Shown here piece after piece: positions 19,301 to 29,790 of a stretch of 64,000 nt of DNA; positions within the stretch are counted from its first letter, which is position 1; each line of letters starts with the position of its first letter. Under the pieces are notes generated by a model. That model made no database searches, had not been told where the DNA came from, and saw nothing but the letters and a program-made list of their open reading frames with translations. Made by a program: the position numbers and the translations under genes. The stretch is taken from positions 806,001 through 870,000 of the forward strand of contig JAACMV010000024.1 of assembly GCA_010909725.1 (NCBI GenBank). Reading direction: 5' to 3'. The DNA comes from Picochlorum sp. 'celeri' (Eukaryota > Chlorophyta > Trebouxiophyceae).

Positions 19301-20166
19301 GTCTGGCTGGGGTACGGCGTCAATGGTTTCAGAGGTGGTGGTGGTGGAGGTGGAGGAGGGAAGAACCCAAACCCAATAGCTGGCCCAGCGGAGGCATCAA
19401 CAACTGAAAAAATAAGCTTATTTTTGCCAAAGCTACTCAGACCAAGTTCTACGGCATCTTTAACCCTAGTAGAAGTAAGTTCCTCAACAAACATGTCTGC
19501 TGCCTGCTCAGTTGGTGCACTCAGAGTCAAGTCAAATGACATGCATCCATCAATAGATGCCTCTACACCCTCTTGATTTGCTTCCAGACGACACTGTGCT
19601 ACACAAGATCCATTGTCCACCATTTCCTTCAGATCTGTTCCGTACTGCTTGACCATGTCACACACTAACAAATTGACATCCTCGCCCTCACATCGCTCCT
19701 CCGCAACAGCCTCATACACATCACGAGTCACTACAACAGATGGATCATTGTCCATAGCCCCAGAGTCCTTGCATACATAGACAGGCTGTGAGCAAGGCAA
19801 CGCGGCAGTGCCACTGGGACAAGGCACTCCTTCAGCCAATCCAATCTGACATTCTGCCAACAACAACTGTCGTCTCAATGTCCTTAGTAAACCATCATTG
19901 ATAAAAATATCTCCCGCCGGAACGTTTTGCAGTGTAATAGTCGATGTCACCTGAAAGTACCTCGCCTCGTTGTACAAAAATCCGCAACCTCCAAATTCGC
20001 CAGTGCTCGATTCAGTCTCCGGCTCCGTAATAGAACCACCAACAAATATCGGAGAGGCATTTTGAAGTGGTTGCAGTAGGAGTATGATGAAGATAATCGA
20101 TACTATCCAGCCCAACGACCTCTCAACCAACGACCCGGACTGAGGTGTCTTGAAGACACAGATCAT
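16345..20166 (-). CDS. Large single-pass surface protein with thrombospondin-1 and EGF-like repeats
   Basis: Two exons (19115-20166 and 16345-19045) give 1250 residues; the intron cuts the first thrombospondin repeat and splicing restores its Cys pattern. Order: N-terminal hydrophobic signal, a Cys-containing region with no recognised family, and a run of nine prolines (about residue 280). Three type-1 repeats follow (YGEWSDCSATCGKG; YGPWQTCSERCGTG; VSPWSECSASCGGG). Then an EGF module (CLGRGLCTGGQCQCNDGYGG), a Cys-rich region with CGVCGG/CGVCNG motifs, and a second EGF (CPGGCGKGQCLPASGICSC). A membrane helix near 840-865 precedes RRR and a 375-residue disordered tail with no kinase. W-x-x-W/C-S-x-C-x-x-x-C-G-x-G is the TSR hallmark. 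A role in adhesion or sensing is inference. It lies beside, and on the same strand as, the other receptor gene. Confidence 0.88.
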
Positions 20167-20394
20167 CTCGACTCATTCACAATTCCAATGAAACTATTTT
20201 TTAAGAAATAAATTTAGTATCTATAGAGAGAGACCTGCTCTCATGAATGAGACATGCAGTCACCATGTTGACCGCATGGTTGCTTTAATGTTCGAATCAG
20301 GGAATGAATCCTTCCAACTGCCCTGAAACCTTGCTATTGGTGCCCCTTTTACATTTTATTATTGAAAATTCATTCGAGTTCCTTATATCATTAT

Positions 20395-22675
20395 TCATGT
20401 AGAAGTTGTTGTTCTCCTTGTAATAGTCAAAGTAGGTATCAATAGTACTGCCGAAGAGAAAGAGTATGGTTCCTGTGGCTTGGAAGAATGAGTCCACGAT
20501 GCTGTAAATTGAGATGCCAATGTTTTGACAGAGTCGGCGTCTCTTTTTGCGAGCCTGTGAAGCAAAGTTAGAGCTGTTGAATTTGCTGCTATTGTCCTGT
20601 GCACTGATTCATAGATATCTTTTGGCATGAGTTCTTTGAAGCTGGAGAGAAAGGATGAGCATGTGTTGATCTGTGTGAGGGCTTGCTGGAGCAGTCCTAG
20701 TCCCATCTCAGGAAGTGGCACAGGCTCTTCTTCTACGTTCCCTGTGTCCATTGGTATTCCCAATAGATTGTATTCATATTCTACAAAGTGTTCGTATCGT
20801 AGATATTCTGGTATCACCAGGGTGCTCATTGACTCAAATCTCTGCACATACTGCTCTCCCCGTGTATTGAAAGGATGCTTCATCTCTGGGATGAGGCCAC
20901 AGTGTTTCAGGGCGAGTGAGATTCTCGAAATGGAGCCAAACACCAGACCATAAAATGCGCAGAGACGTCTGCGCATCCAAGAATCTCGAAGTGGGCCTTT
21001 TGGAGGCTCTGCTTGCAGTTGAGCCAAATCTACTCCCTTGATATGTTTGTGCTGGGCTGGCAATTGTAGGCTCACCAACGCCAATGCATCATATTCTCGT
21101 CCTAAATGATTCATATAATCGATCAAATATGATGCATACCAGTATATGGATGTCATTTCTTCTGATTGATACAGGTCTAGCGGTCCTCCCTTGAGTAGGT
21201 AATCGATGCATGTCCAACACGCTTCCTGAACAACCCAGCATGTCAGGGGTGCTACGCGTGCGGCATTCACCTCCATGCTGGGGTCATACTGCGTATCCCA
21301 TCGAAATCCCTGGTCTTTGATCCATTGTGCGCCATCTGTAGAGTTCTCTGCGGTATACGCGTGATCAATCATATTTTTCCAGTCCTGTATGTTGTGCTTC
21401 AACCTCCGACGCTGTCGACATTTGTTCAAACACTTTGTGTGACACCAGCCTCGAACAGCGATAACACATTGGTCGAAAAACATTTCAATCTCTCCCACAG
21501 ATGAAATATTTTTGTAAAATGTTTCGTCAGGTACTCGGAGACAGATATCCTCAATGAGCATGGCATGGTCTGGACGCCAAGGTGCTCGTGCTTTTGGTAC
21601 ACTGGGAACCAAGACATTGTATGTCATCGAGCGAACAAAGGCCCCATTATCACAGCCTGCAAATGTATCTAGACAAGAACGAAGATCTTTCCACGTCTGA
21701 ACACCTGAAATCCAATGGCACGTCTTGCTGAGAGCCTCAAGCACACTCATCCATTTTTCGGATGCTTCTCTCACTGATCGGAGCACAAGCTTTCGCATTG
21801 GCGCCGGCCCTATGGCTGCAAAATGCAAGGTAGGAGCAAAACCTATTGATTGATTCGCTTCGTCATCACTGCAATACTTCTGTGTGGCGAGAATATCCTT
21901 TGCTCGATTGCATATTTCAATCACATCATGCAAAGCATCCACCGTCACAGCATCCTCCATCCCTGAGAGAATGTGCAAAAGACATTTTCTAAACTCTAAT
22001 CTCGATACAATTTCTCTCATTGAATCGTCTTTGTCCTCCTTATATTGATCAATCGCATCATCCAAATTCTTTATCACATCTCGCATATCATCTACTGTCA
22101 CCTTGTCCAAATGAATTCCAAATGTTACCACAGAGGCGTCTTCATCATAACACACTTGAGCCCGATAAATCAATTCGTATAAATGGGAGCATGTCACATG
22201 TACTGAACGGCAATATGCGTATAAAATTCGATGGCTCGAAATTCTGCATAGAAATGGACATGGTCAGATGGCAATGACACACCTAGGACAAGATGCAAAC
22301 ATCAACAACCCACCGTTCCATATCCATCATATATAAACACGTATACACAGTCTGTGATAGCATATAATGGTCATGCCATCCTATCTCTAGCTGCAAGAGG
22401 CGATCCATGATCGCCAGCACGTCTACAGTGTTGTCAAACTGTACTGGTGCCTCTCCACCTGCTATCCTTTCAGACAATGTCTTTTGATCATACCGATGCA
22501 TTCCAGGGTCCATCTTCGGATCCCCAATTTCCATTGCTGTCATTGCATTGGTAAGGTCGAACGCAGGACTGGCGAAAAGCTCTCCAACATCGAGGTCAAG
22601 ACGAATCCTTTCTAATACTGCCTCCACATCAAAGTGCACTACAGCACCCTTTTCAGGGTCTTGTTCCCTCTCCAT
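20395..22675 (-). CDS. NAA35: NatC N-terminal acetyltransferase auxiliary subunit NAA35/Mak10
   Basis: Two exons (22314-22675 and 20395-22243) give 736 residues. The start is the Met of MEREQDPEKGAVVHF, just before the conserved block. Diagnostic segments: LDVGELFASPAFDLTNAMTA, AMEIGDPKMDPGM, and QTVYTCLYMMDMER joined by the splice to ISSHRILYAYCRS, matching plant NAA35. The rest is alpha-helical without a catalytic motif, as expected of a scaffold. NAA35 anchors the NAA30 catalytic subunit and NAA38 to ribosomes for acetylation of Met-Leu, Met-Ile and Met-Phe N-termini. The donor is GTGGGT. The last 40 residues look unlike the family, so the 3' end may involve another splice. Confidence 0.88.
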
Positions 22676-22865
22676 CCTCACAAAATACGCTATAAAGTTA
22701 ATTTTATACCGCCCAGGAGTGGTGAAAGCGAGAGTATGTGCCTGATCTGCCCATGTGGACTTTCGTCCTTCCCAATTAAGATAGATTTTGTACACTAAGT
22801 GTTGCACTGAAAACAGTCCTCAGCAGTGATGAGAATGTACATGTAATTTATTTCTACTTGCAAGG
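22676..22865. promoter_or_regulatory. Bidirectional promoter between NAA35 and CDK5RAP3
   Basis: Only 190 bp separate two divergent start codons, so the promoters must share this interval. No specific element is recognised. Confidence 0.5.
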
Positions 22866-24689
22866 ATGTTTGCCAAGCTTGTTGGAGAGGGCTTTGACAA
22901 GCCTGATGGTGAGCAGGAGTTGCCAATTGACATCAATTATGCAAAATTAGTAGAATGGGTGGTACGTTGCTAGAATTCCATTCTTACGCCATATGACGGT
23001 TTGTTTTGGTGAATTTATGGTTATTGTTTTGGCATTCTGTAGGTGGATAGGAAAGTTGTTCCGCAGGATTGGAAATCAAAGCTAGAGATTATTCAGAAGA
23101 AGGCAGAGGCAGAGGCAAAAGGTTTGCCTCCTGGATTCTTGGCTCAATTCACTGGTATGTGTTGATACAATTGGCTTTTTGGGTCTACAGGTATAGATAT
23201 GTGATGCGATGTATACCAATGGTTGCGATTCAGGTGCTCAAGAAGGGTCTATGAATTATTTTCGCTGTGCTGAGATTTTGAACAAGATGAAGGAGACTGC
23301 TGAACGTGGTATGCTGGGATCGCTGAAAGGGGATGCAGGGAAATGGGAGAAGATTGTCAAAGCATACGAGTCTAATAGTACGTTGATACTGCAGATATTT
23401 TGAGTTTGTCTTGCATCAACTGTAACCGTTTCTGCACTGCAGTGATTCATGTTGCGGAGGGGGGCTTGATCATGGCACGGAATGTTGATTATGAAATTCC
23501 GTACCTGAGGAAGCAGACTGCTAGAAATCAGCAGCAAATCGAGGACTTGGAGAGAAAATCGGCAGAGTTGGTGACGAGTGCTGCCGTAAGTAAAGAGCAG
23601 TTTGCACAGGAATGCGAGCGGATTGGTATTCCAACGCTGGCTGTGCTGCATGCAGACGCCTTGGATGCGCAGCTATTGCTTTCCGCGGAAGGACTACCTC
23701 GTGATGTATCCGAAGCGTGTGATTTCATCAAGTCACATGAAATCAAGGCAATAATTGAATATTACCAGAGGTTTGTTGCGCAACAGACCAGTTCTGAACC
23801 TGTTTTGTTGACTGTCCTTGGGGATGTTGTGAACGGGTGCACAGACAGTGTTAGTGATGCAATGGTGCAGGAATGGGCGGATATTCCTAAAACACAAGAG
23901 CATGAAGCGATTGTGTTTGATACTAATGATGTAGAAGAGAATTCCGGCAATGCTATAGAAGTGTCTTGGGATGGACTTGATATGGGTTTGGATTTGCCAG
24001 AAGCAGATGCTGAGCCATCATCAGAACAGCCCTTGGATATATCATGGGACATTGATGTCAGTGGTGTCGGTGAAGCATGCGAATCAACAGAAGACCATGG
24101 TGATCATGCCGGGGCCGACAGCCAATCTAATGCATACGCCACGAGAGATTCTGCTGTGTCAAACCTTATTGCCTCATTGGAAGCTTGTGATACAACCACC
24201 AAGAGGCTCACCGTTGACACTGCGTACCGAAACCAATTGTTAGACGATCTTTTAGAACTAAAAGCGTTCATTTCGCAGCGTTATAGGGAGAGTAAGAATC
24301 AAAGTGCCTCTATGACGGGCCTTGATGTATCTGTTGATGCCCCAACCCTGGAAAAGATGCTCCAAGATTTGGACAAGGCCATCAATCTCCTGACCGCAGA
24401 GGACTTGGCACATCATGTTTCCATAGTAACAAACGCTCTATATCGTGAGAGACTGGCGAAGAATTTGGTCAAGTTGTCACAGAAAGAGGCCAAACAGATT
24501 GCTGCCTCCAAAGAAGCAGACATGAAAAAGGAGGATGTGCGCACCCAGCTCATGTCAGATTCTGCCAAAATATCTGCGCTCGTGCGAGACACGAAGCAAA
24601 TAAAAGAGGCTGTAGAAATCTCATTGGGAAATAAATTAAAACGAAGAATCAACATTCAGGGTGCCATTCATAATGTCTTGAAACAATAG
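22866..24689 (+). CDS. CDK5RAP3: CDK5RAP3/C53, UFMylation and ER-phagy adaptor
   Basis: Four exons (22866-22961, 23043-23154, 23234-23377, 23443-24689) give 532 residues (human 506). The N-terminal block aligns throughout: LPIDINYAKLVEWVVDRK, VPQDWKSKLEIIQKK, MNYFRCAEILNKMKET, then MARNVDYEIPYLRKQ. The C-terminal helical block YRNQLLDDLLELKAFISQRY also matches. The acidic middle contains EVSWDGLDMGLDLP and DISWDIDVSG, Trp-centred motifs where C53 proteins carry shuffled ATG8/UFM1-interacting motifs. C53 is a subunit of the UFM1 E3 complex at the ER and links ribosome stalling to ER-phagy. Donors are GTACGT, GTATGT, GTACGT. The stop lies 3 bp from the stop of DOHH, and the nearest TGTAAA downstream (24913) falls inside a DOHH intron. 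Confidence 0.93.
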
Positions 24690-24692
24690 ATT

Positions 24693-25838
24693 TCATTTGG
24701 AACAATATTCGAATTCACCAGACTGCTCATGTTTGAGCATATCGAGAGCGACAATGCAGCTATCAGCAACAATAGAATCCTCATCTTTTGAATACTGCGT
24801 CAAACAACAATACAGTAAACAACATATGTTGGCTCTAGTACAATACAATGCACGGCATCAGATACACATCTTTCAGCTCAGCGGCCCCTTTTGTAGGCCA
24901 TCGGCGTTGGATTGTAAATAGTTCATCGTATGCCATAATATCTATAATGTACAAACACATACCTGTTCCAACAAGGCCAAACTCTCTGGAGAAGCAATAG
25001 ACCCCAGGGCCTCAGCAGCCTCATGCCTGACCATTGGGTTTTCTGTTTTATTCTCCAGTACCTTTTTCAATTTCTCTGTCGCATGAGAATCCTGCATCTG
25101 TCCCAGAACATACGCAACTTCATGCTTCAATAAAGCGCTCGAGGACGTTTCAAAAGACTCTGTCAAGGCAGCCACAGCATCTGCCCCCCCTCTGTTGCGC
25201 AGGGCAAACATGGCTCTGTATCGATCGAAAATCTTTTCGTTCTCATCCAACAAACACTCTCGAAGACGTTCAATAGAAATCGACTGATCCGCCGGGGGAG
25301 TTGGGTCAACTGACCTGTATGGAGATGCATCCACCAGTCGCTGCCCCTCCTCTGACTCGAAAAACTCAATTCGCTGAAGAGCCAGCTGACACGTCTGTGC
25401 TACTTCCAGGCACGAATCAGTCTGATGATCTTTAAGGGGCCTTAAACAGTCCTCCTCGCCGATAGCCCCCAATGCCTCTCCAGCCTCGTGCCGAACCATT
25501 GGGTGCTCCTTCTGGTCATACAAAATATCCGTCAAGGCCTTGATTGCGGCAGGATCTTGCCTCTGACCCAAACAATATGCAACTTCATGTCTATATAAAT
25601 CGGAAGAATCTTTCAGACCTACATGTGGCAACCCCTACGTGTGAAATACTGTTTGACAACGGAAACATGATGCATGCCTGACCACACCTTTCAACATCGC
25701 CCTATGAGCCTCATGTCCAGATATATTTCTCAAAGAAAATAAAATGCGATATTTATCAGACAATGGCGTCGATTGCTGAACCAGAGCCTGTTCCAACTTT
25801 TCAACCACAGATGGGTCTACCGTCTGCAAAGACACCAT
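24693..25838 (-). CDS. DOHH: Deoxyhypusine hydroxylase
   Basis: Three exons (25688-25838, 24963-25618, 24693-24794) give 302 residues, the same length as the human enzyme. It is a HEAT-repeat dyad with the four His-Glu iron-ligand pairs: RHEVAYCLGQ, RHEAGEALGAIG, KHEVAYVLGQ and RHEAAEALGSIA. The linker YRSVDPTPPAD and the ending SCIVALDML also match. The enzyme uses a diiron centre to hydroxylate deoxyhypusine in eIF5A, the last step of hypusine synthesis. The small last exon was placed by frame and family similarity after a GTATGT donor and GCAG acceptor. The start is the first ATG; the frame upstream begins with GTG. Divergent from the GST-like gene. Confidence 0.95.
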
Positions 25839-25956
25839 ACTTCCACAGGAACCCACGATGCCAAAAATAAAGACAAATTGGTATGTAGATGCGACTTAAT
25901 GGCATCACAAACATGTCCCAAGTCATACGGGGCCATCTTGATCAGATCTCTAGTAG

Positions 25957-27630
25957 ATGGTCAGATCTGACCATGTTTCCTTGGCAGATTTCTGCTGGGT
26001 CTCGTCGAGAATAAACCAAATTTCATTAGATGATCCAAAAAATTCAATTATGATTGTTGGTGGCTCGATCCATGCGTCAAAGCAGCTTTTGACGCCACGA
26101 ACTTTTTCAGTGGTAGTAGGAAGAAAGTCGAACAAACCATTCTCGCGTCCTCATTTTACTGTAACATCGGCATCGGCAGATGATATTATGGAGACTTTGA
26201 AAAGTTTTCTTGCTCCAAGGGAGACGAAGAAGGATTCGAGGACCAGAGCAGTGTCAGTGGAAGATACAGAGGCTTTTCTGCAGATTGACAATGCACCAAC
26301 ATGGGATGCATTGTCCAGTATTGCAGCAGAGCAAGCAAAAGAGAAGGGTTTCACGTTGCCTCAGGAGGAGGATTATGAAAATGGGCCTCCTAATCCAGTG
26401 GCATTGAGACGCACGTTTGGAAAGCCTGATCAGGAGCCACAGATCAAGCTCTACCGTGATCACGCAGCGTGGTGTCCCTATTGCCACAAGGTCGTCTTGC
26501 AGCTTGAAGAGAAAAAGATTCCATACGTTATAGAGAAGATAAATATGCGGTGTTATGGTGATAAACCTAGAGCGTTTTTGGAAAAGGTTCCATCTGGTTT
26601 GTTGCCAGTCTTGGAGGTGAATGGGCAGGTTATCACTGAATCAGCTGTGATTCAACAGCTTTTGGAAGAGTGGTTTCCTCACCCTGCCTTGCTTCCTCCG
26701 GAAGGAACGAGCGAAAAGGCGAGAGCACTGGAATTGATGCGTTTGGAGAGACAGCTTTTTGGTGACTGGCTGCAGTATTTGTGTAATGGATGGGGTGGTG
26801 ATGCGAACAGACAGCGCTTTGAAAAGACAATGGATGAGGTAGAAAGGGCTCTTGGAGTTGAAGAAGGGCCATACTTTCTCTCATCCTTCTCTCTGGTGGA
26901 CATCATTTTTGCCCCATTTTTAGAAAGGATTGTTGCAAGTATTCCATACTATAAAGGTGTGGTTGTGAGGGGATCAGGGAGATGGCAAAACTTGGAGAGA
27001 TGGTTTGACGCAATGGAAACTCGACCAGCATACATGGCTTTTAAGAGCGATTTCTACACGCATTGCCATGACTTGCCACCTCAGCTTGGCGGATGTGCGT
27101 CTACACCAGAAGCAAAAGAATTCCAGGAGAAGATTGATGGTCTGGATGGAAAGAGCTGGTCACTTCCTCTTGAACCAATCACGAATTCTTCGCTGGAGCC
27201 TTTGTCCACAGGGGATGATTCAATGCATGCACGGTTTGTAGCCGCATCCAAACTGATCCACAATCATAGCGCCATTGTGCGTTTTGCTCTGCGAGGTGTC
27301 GGGTCACCTGGTCCGAGACCTGTGACTGCCCCTCTTGCTGACCCAACTGCTATTCCCAACATGGAGTATGAGGAGCAAGTGGACGCAGCGCTGCGTCACG
27401 TGGCGCACGTCATGTTGACTGGTATGGTTGAACAGGGACAGCATGATGGGACAGGAATTTCGACAATGCCCTCTGGCAAAGGCGTTGTAGACGCTCGGGG
27501 TGTTCCACCTAGCTTGGCGTACCTGAGAGATCGTGTTGGGGTGCCGAGAGATATGCCATTGCCAGCTGCTAGGCAGTTGAGGGCGCACCTGAACTGGATG
27601 ATTGACCATGTTCAAACTACATCAACATGA
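25957..27630 (+). CDS. Plastid glutathione S-transferase-like protein with CPYC motif
   Basis: A single exon encodes up to 557 residues. The first 130 are Ser/Arg/Thr-rich and fit a transit peptide plus linker; a second Met (26050, MIVGGSIHASKQLL) is an equally good start. From about residue 160 there is a thioredoxin-fold domain with WCPYCHKVVLQLEEKKIPY, then VPSGLLPVLEVNGQVITESAVI (cis-Pro and glutathione-binding Glu-Ser). An alpha-helical GST C-terminal domain with SFSLVDIIFAPFLERI follows. The rest (after about 390) is an extra helical domain seen in plant and algal multi-domain GST proteins. Glutaredoxin-like CPYC suggests thiol-transfer or deglutathionylation rather than classical conjugation. 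Function in the plastid is inferred. Confidence 0.8.
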   Translation: MVRSDHVSLADFCWVSSRINQISLDDPKNSIMIVGGSIHASKQLLTPRTFSVVVGRKSNKPFSRPHFTVTSASADDIMETLKSFLAPRETKKDSRTRAVSVEDTEAFLQIDNAPTWDALSSIAAEQAKEKGFTLPQEEDYENGPPNPVALRRTFGKPDQEPQIKLYRDHAAWCPYCHKVVLQLEEKKIPYVIEKINMRCYGDKPRAFLEKVPSGLLPVLEVNGQVITESAVIQQLLEEWFPHPALLPPEGTSEKARALELMRLERQLFGDWLQYLCNGWGGDANRQRFEKTMDEVERALGVEEGPYFLSSFSLVDIIFAPFLERIVASIPYYKGVVVRGSGRWQNLERWFDAMETRPAYMAFKSDFYTHCHDLPPQLGGCASTPEAKEFQEKIDGLDGKSWSLPLEPITNSSLEPLSTGDDSMHARFVAASKLIHNHSAIVRFALRGVGSPGPRPVTAPLADPTAIPNMEYEEQVDAALRHVAHVMLTGMVEQGQHDGTGISTMPSGKGVVDARGVPPSLAYLRDRVGVPRDMPLPAARQLRAHLNWMIDHVQTTST

Positions 27631-28269
27631 CCTTGAGTGATATGAAAACGTGTACAATTCCATTCTAATTGTGATTTCTTGCTTTGTAAGCATGATGAGA
27701 ATCGTCGTACCAAGAATATTCCTGGAAAGAAGGTATTTCTCTGGACACAGGATTTGAGGATTCGTCAGGATATTCTCAACTACCACCGGCCCTGGGGCTG
27801 ACGGGGGCCGCGGTGGTCCACGACCGGTCGGAGGCCTCCTGTCCTAGGACCCCGTAGCCGTGCAAGAATCTCGCGGGCAAACCCATCCCTCCTCCCAAGG
27901 GGTTCTACTCATGTGGGCGAACAATTCACCCATTTGAAGGTACTCTTTTCCAAGATTGATACTTTACTATTTATTTGGATCATACTAGCATAGTAGAACT
28001 CTCAGTTGTGCAAAAGAGAGTCAGATACTATACAAGCTCTTGGAATCAGACGTGTCTTTTCCACCATCTATCGAACTGCTTGAGCGTATATACTATAACA
28101 AGGCCGAATTATAGCCTCATAAGAACTAAGTAATATACTAAACAACATTTTGGGGACTGTATACTATGGCAGCTGACGGCAGATAGTTGCTGGCGTGAAG
28201 AGGCCCGCACGAGTTGTTTTGAAGTTCAGCACAGATTGTTTGAGCGTTTACGGTAGAGGGAGATTTCTG
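27631..28269. other. Spacer with GC-rich island of tandem palindromes
   Basis: AT-rich flanks surround a GC-rich island (about 27780-27900) that is described separately. A TGTAAG motif about 55 bp after the GST stop is the likely polyadenylation signal. No protein-coding gene is seen before 28270; a structured RNA is possible. Confidence 0.5.
27783..27850. repeat. Hairpin followed by three tandem 10-bp perfect palindromes
   Basis: A GC-rich hairpin (CCACC with GGTGG, and GGCCC with GGGCC inside) spans 27783-27816. It is followed by CGACCGGTCG (27821-27830), GGAGGCCTCC (27830-27839) and GTCCTAGGAC (27841-27850), each a perfect palindrome and spaced about one helical turn apart. Confidence 0.85.
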
Positions 28270-29268
28270 ATGAGTGATACTGTTTCATTCTGGATACTAT
28301 CCAGCGATGAGGTACGTGATACGACGCGCATCGACACCAATGCCCCACTGGGGCATATATCCAGAGAATCTTGTGCAGACATATCTCCAAAGATACAGAT
28401 TGATTCGATGCAATTCCACGTGCAGATTCCTGGCAGGTTTGAGGTCCCTGTTCAGATGGACAGTGATATCGTGATGCCCTGCGACTCCTCGCAGCGCTGG
28501 AATTGGGACCGTGTGCAGGACAAGAAGCAACCCAATGCATCGGAGCAGAAAGCCAGTACTACATCCAAAGAATATCAGGCACACAGCCCGGTCGATACCC
28601 TTGATGAGCTATCATTTCGAACATTGAGCACATCCACAGCACCAGAGTCGTTATCTGCAAGAAGCATGGAATCCGACAGCATGAAGATTGCTAGTCGACA
28701 GTCCAGTGCAACGGATTTAGGGCAAAAGTTACATTTGCGTCTCAAATCCTGTGACGCTGTCCCTGAGAATCTAGAGTGTGTTTCTGACAGATCATATGAA
28801 TCTGATATATCGACAGTGCTGGAGGAATGCTTCACAGATATCCGAGAATTCGACACTGCCATCTGCAGCAAGCTTTCTGGGATACTGCTGCAAAAGCGTT
28901 CACTGATGAGAGCAGAAAGTTTTGATTGGCCTACTGCCCCGCATAAAGAAGATCATAATACAAACGGTTTTTTCCAACAGTACATGGGCAATGCTTCAGA
29001 GGATACAGGGACCAGACCTTTGCGAAAAGCAAAATCACTGGATAAGCCCCCTCTGGACCTTGGCAACATGATTGCTCACTTCAAGATGAGCTCCACCAAA
29101 ACTCATACGTGCGTATCTGATGATCATCATCACAATAAAAGGAATCATAGAAATACTGCGCTCGAGAAATCCGGTGCTCAAGGAGATGTGTGCTCTGATG
29201 TGGTCCCAGCAAGAAGAAACCAGAACAACAGGGAACCAGTTGACTCTGTTGTCATGATTCCTCGATGA
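28270..29268 (+). CDS. Hypothetical Ser-rich, largely disordered protein
   Basis: From the first ATG the product is 332 residues. Only the first 70 residues look ordered (MSDTVSFWILSSDEV, then IQIDSMQFHVQIPGRFEVPV). The rest is rich in Ser, Asp, Glu, Lys and His with repeated S-x-D/E and R-x-x-S patterns that could be phosphorylation sites (RAESFDWP and RKAKSLDKPP look alike). No family is recognised and no membrane segment is seen. The frame is open to 28195 with a GTG but no ATG. Long open frame and codon regularity support a real gene; function unknown. Confidence 0.6.
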   Translation: MSDTVSFWILSSDEVRDTTRIDTNAPLGHISRESCADISPKIQIDSMQFHVQIPGRFEVPVQMDSDIVMPCDSSQRWNWDRVQDKKQPNASEQKASTTSKEYQAHSPVDTLDELSFRTLSTSTAPESLSARSMESDSMKIASRQSSATDLGQKLHLRLKSCDAVPENLECVSDRSYESDISTVLEECFTDIREFDTAICSKLSGILLQKRSLMRAESFDWPTAPHKEDHNTNGFFQQYMGNASEDTGTRPLRKAKSLDKPPLDLGNMIAHFKMSSTKTHTCVSDDHHHNKRNHRNTALEKSGAQGDVCSDVVPARRNQNNREPVDSVVMIPR

Positions 29269-29790
29269 TACCGCAAAAGCGCGTTTCAGATCGTATTTGA
29301 TGAACTGAACTTTCACATAGGAAAAAGTCTGATCTATATACTACTATACACGAAGAAAGATGATCACCGCACTGCATATTTACAGCATTGAAGTAGAAGA
29401 AGAAAAAACAAGACTCCTCTAGAGCATGAATGCTGGCACATTATCCAGGAGGAGGATTCAACTATTTTATACATGTCAATACTGAAGAAGAAATCCATGT
29501 ATGTAACCATCAAGCATCTGACAGACACATATCTCTATTGGTTGATGCAGCAAATAGTTAAAAAGACTTGAAAAAAATGCAGCAAGTTGATTGATCCAGA
29601 TGCCCATCGATTCCATTGCCGCCTTTTTTCTTCTGCACTCGATCAATTCATAGTTTAAACAATATTACTAAAATACACATCTTTTAGGGCTGCATCGATC
29701 AATCAATTCATGGCGTAGATAGAAACCCAAGCAGTTGGTGGTGTCGATAATTTTGCACAAATTCCTTTGAAACACTAATTCCATACAATC
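29269..29790. other. Spacer between hypothetical and arrestin-like genes
   Basis: AT-rich; no coding frame, RNA or strong repeat is noticed. It probably holds the 3' UTR of the upstream gene and the arrestin-like promoter. Confidence 0.4.

Noticed and set aside
27692..27801. Box C/D snoRNA: ATGATGA at 27692 and CTGA at 27798.
   Set aside because: No complementary terminal stem, no internal boxes and spacing that fits poorly.
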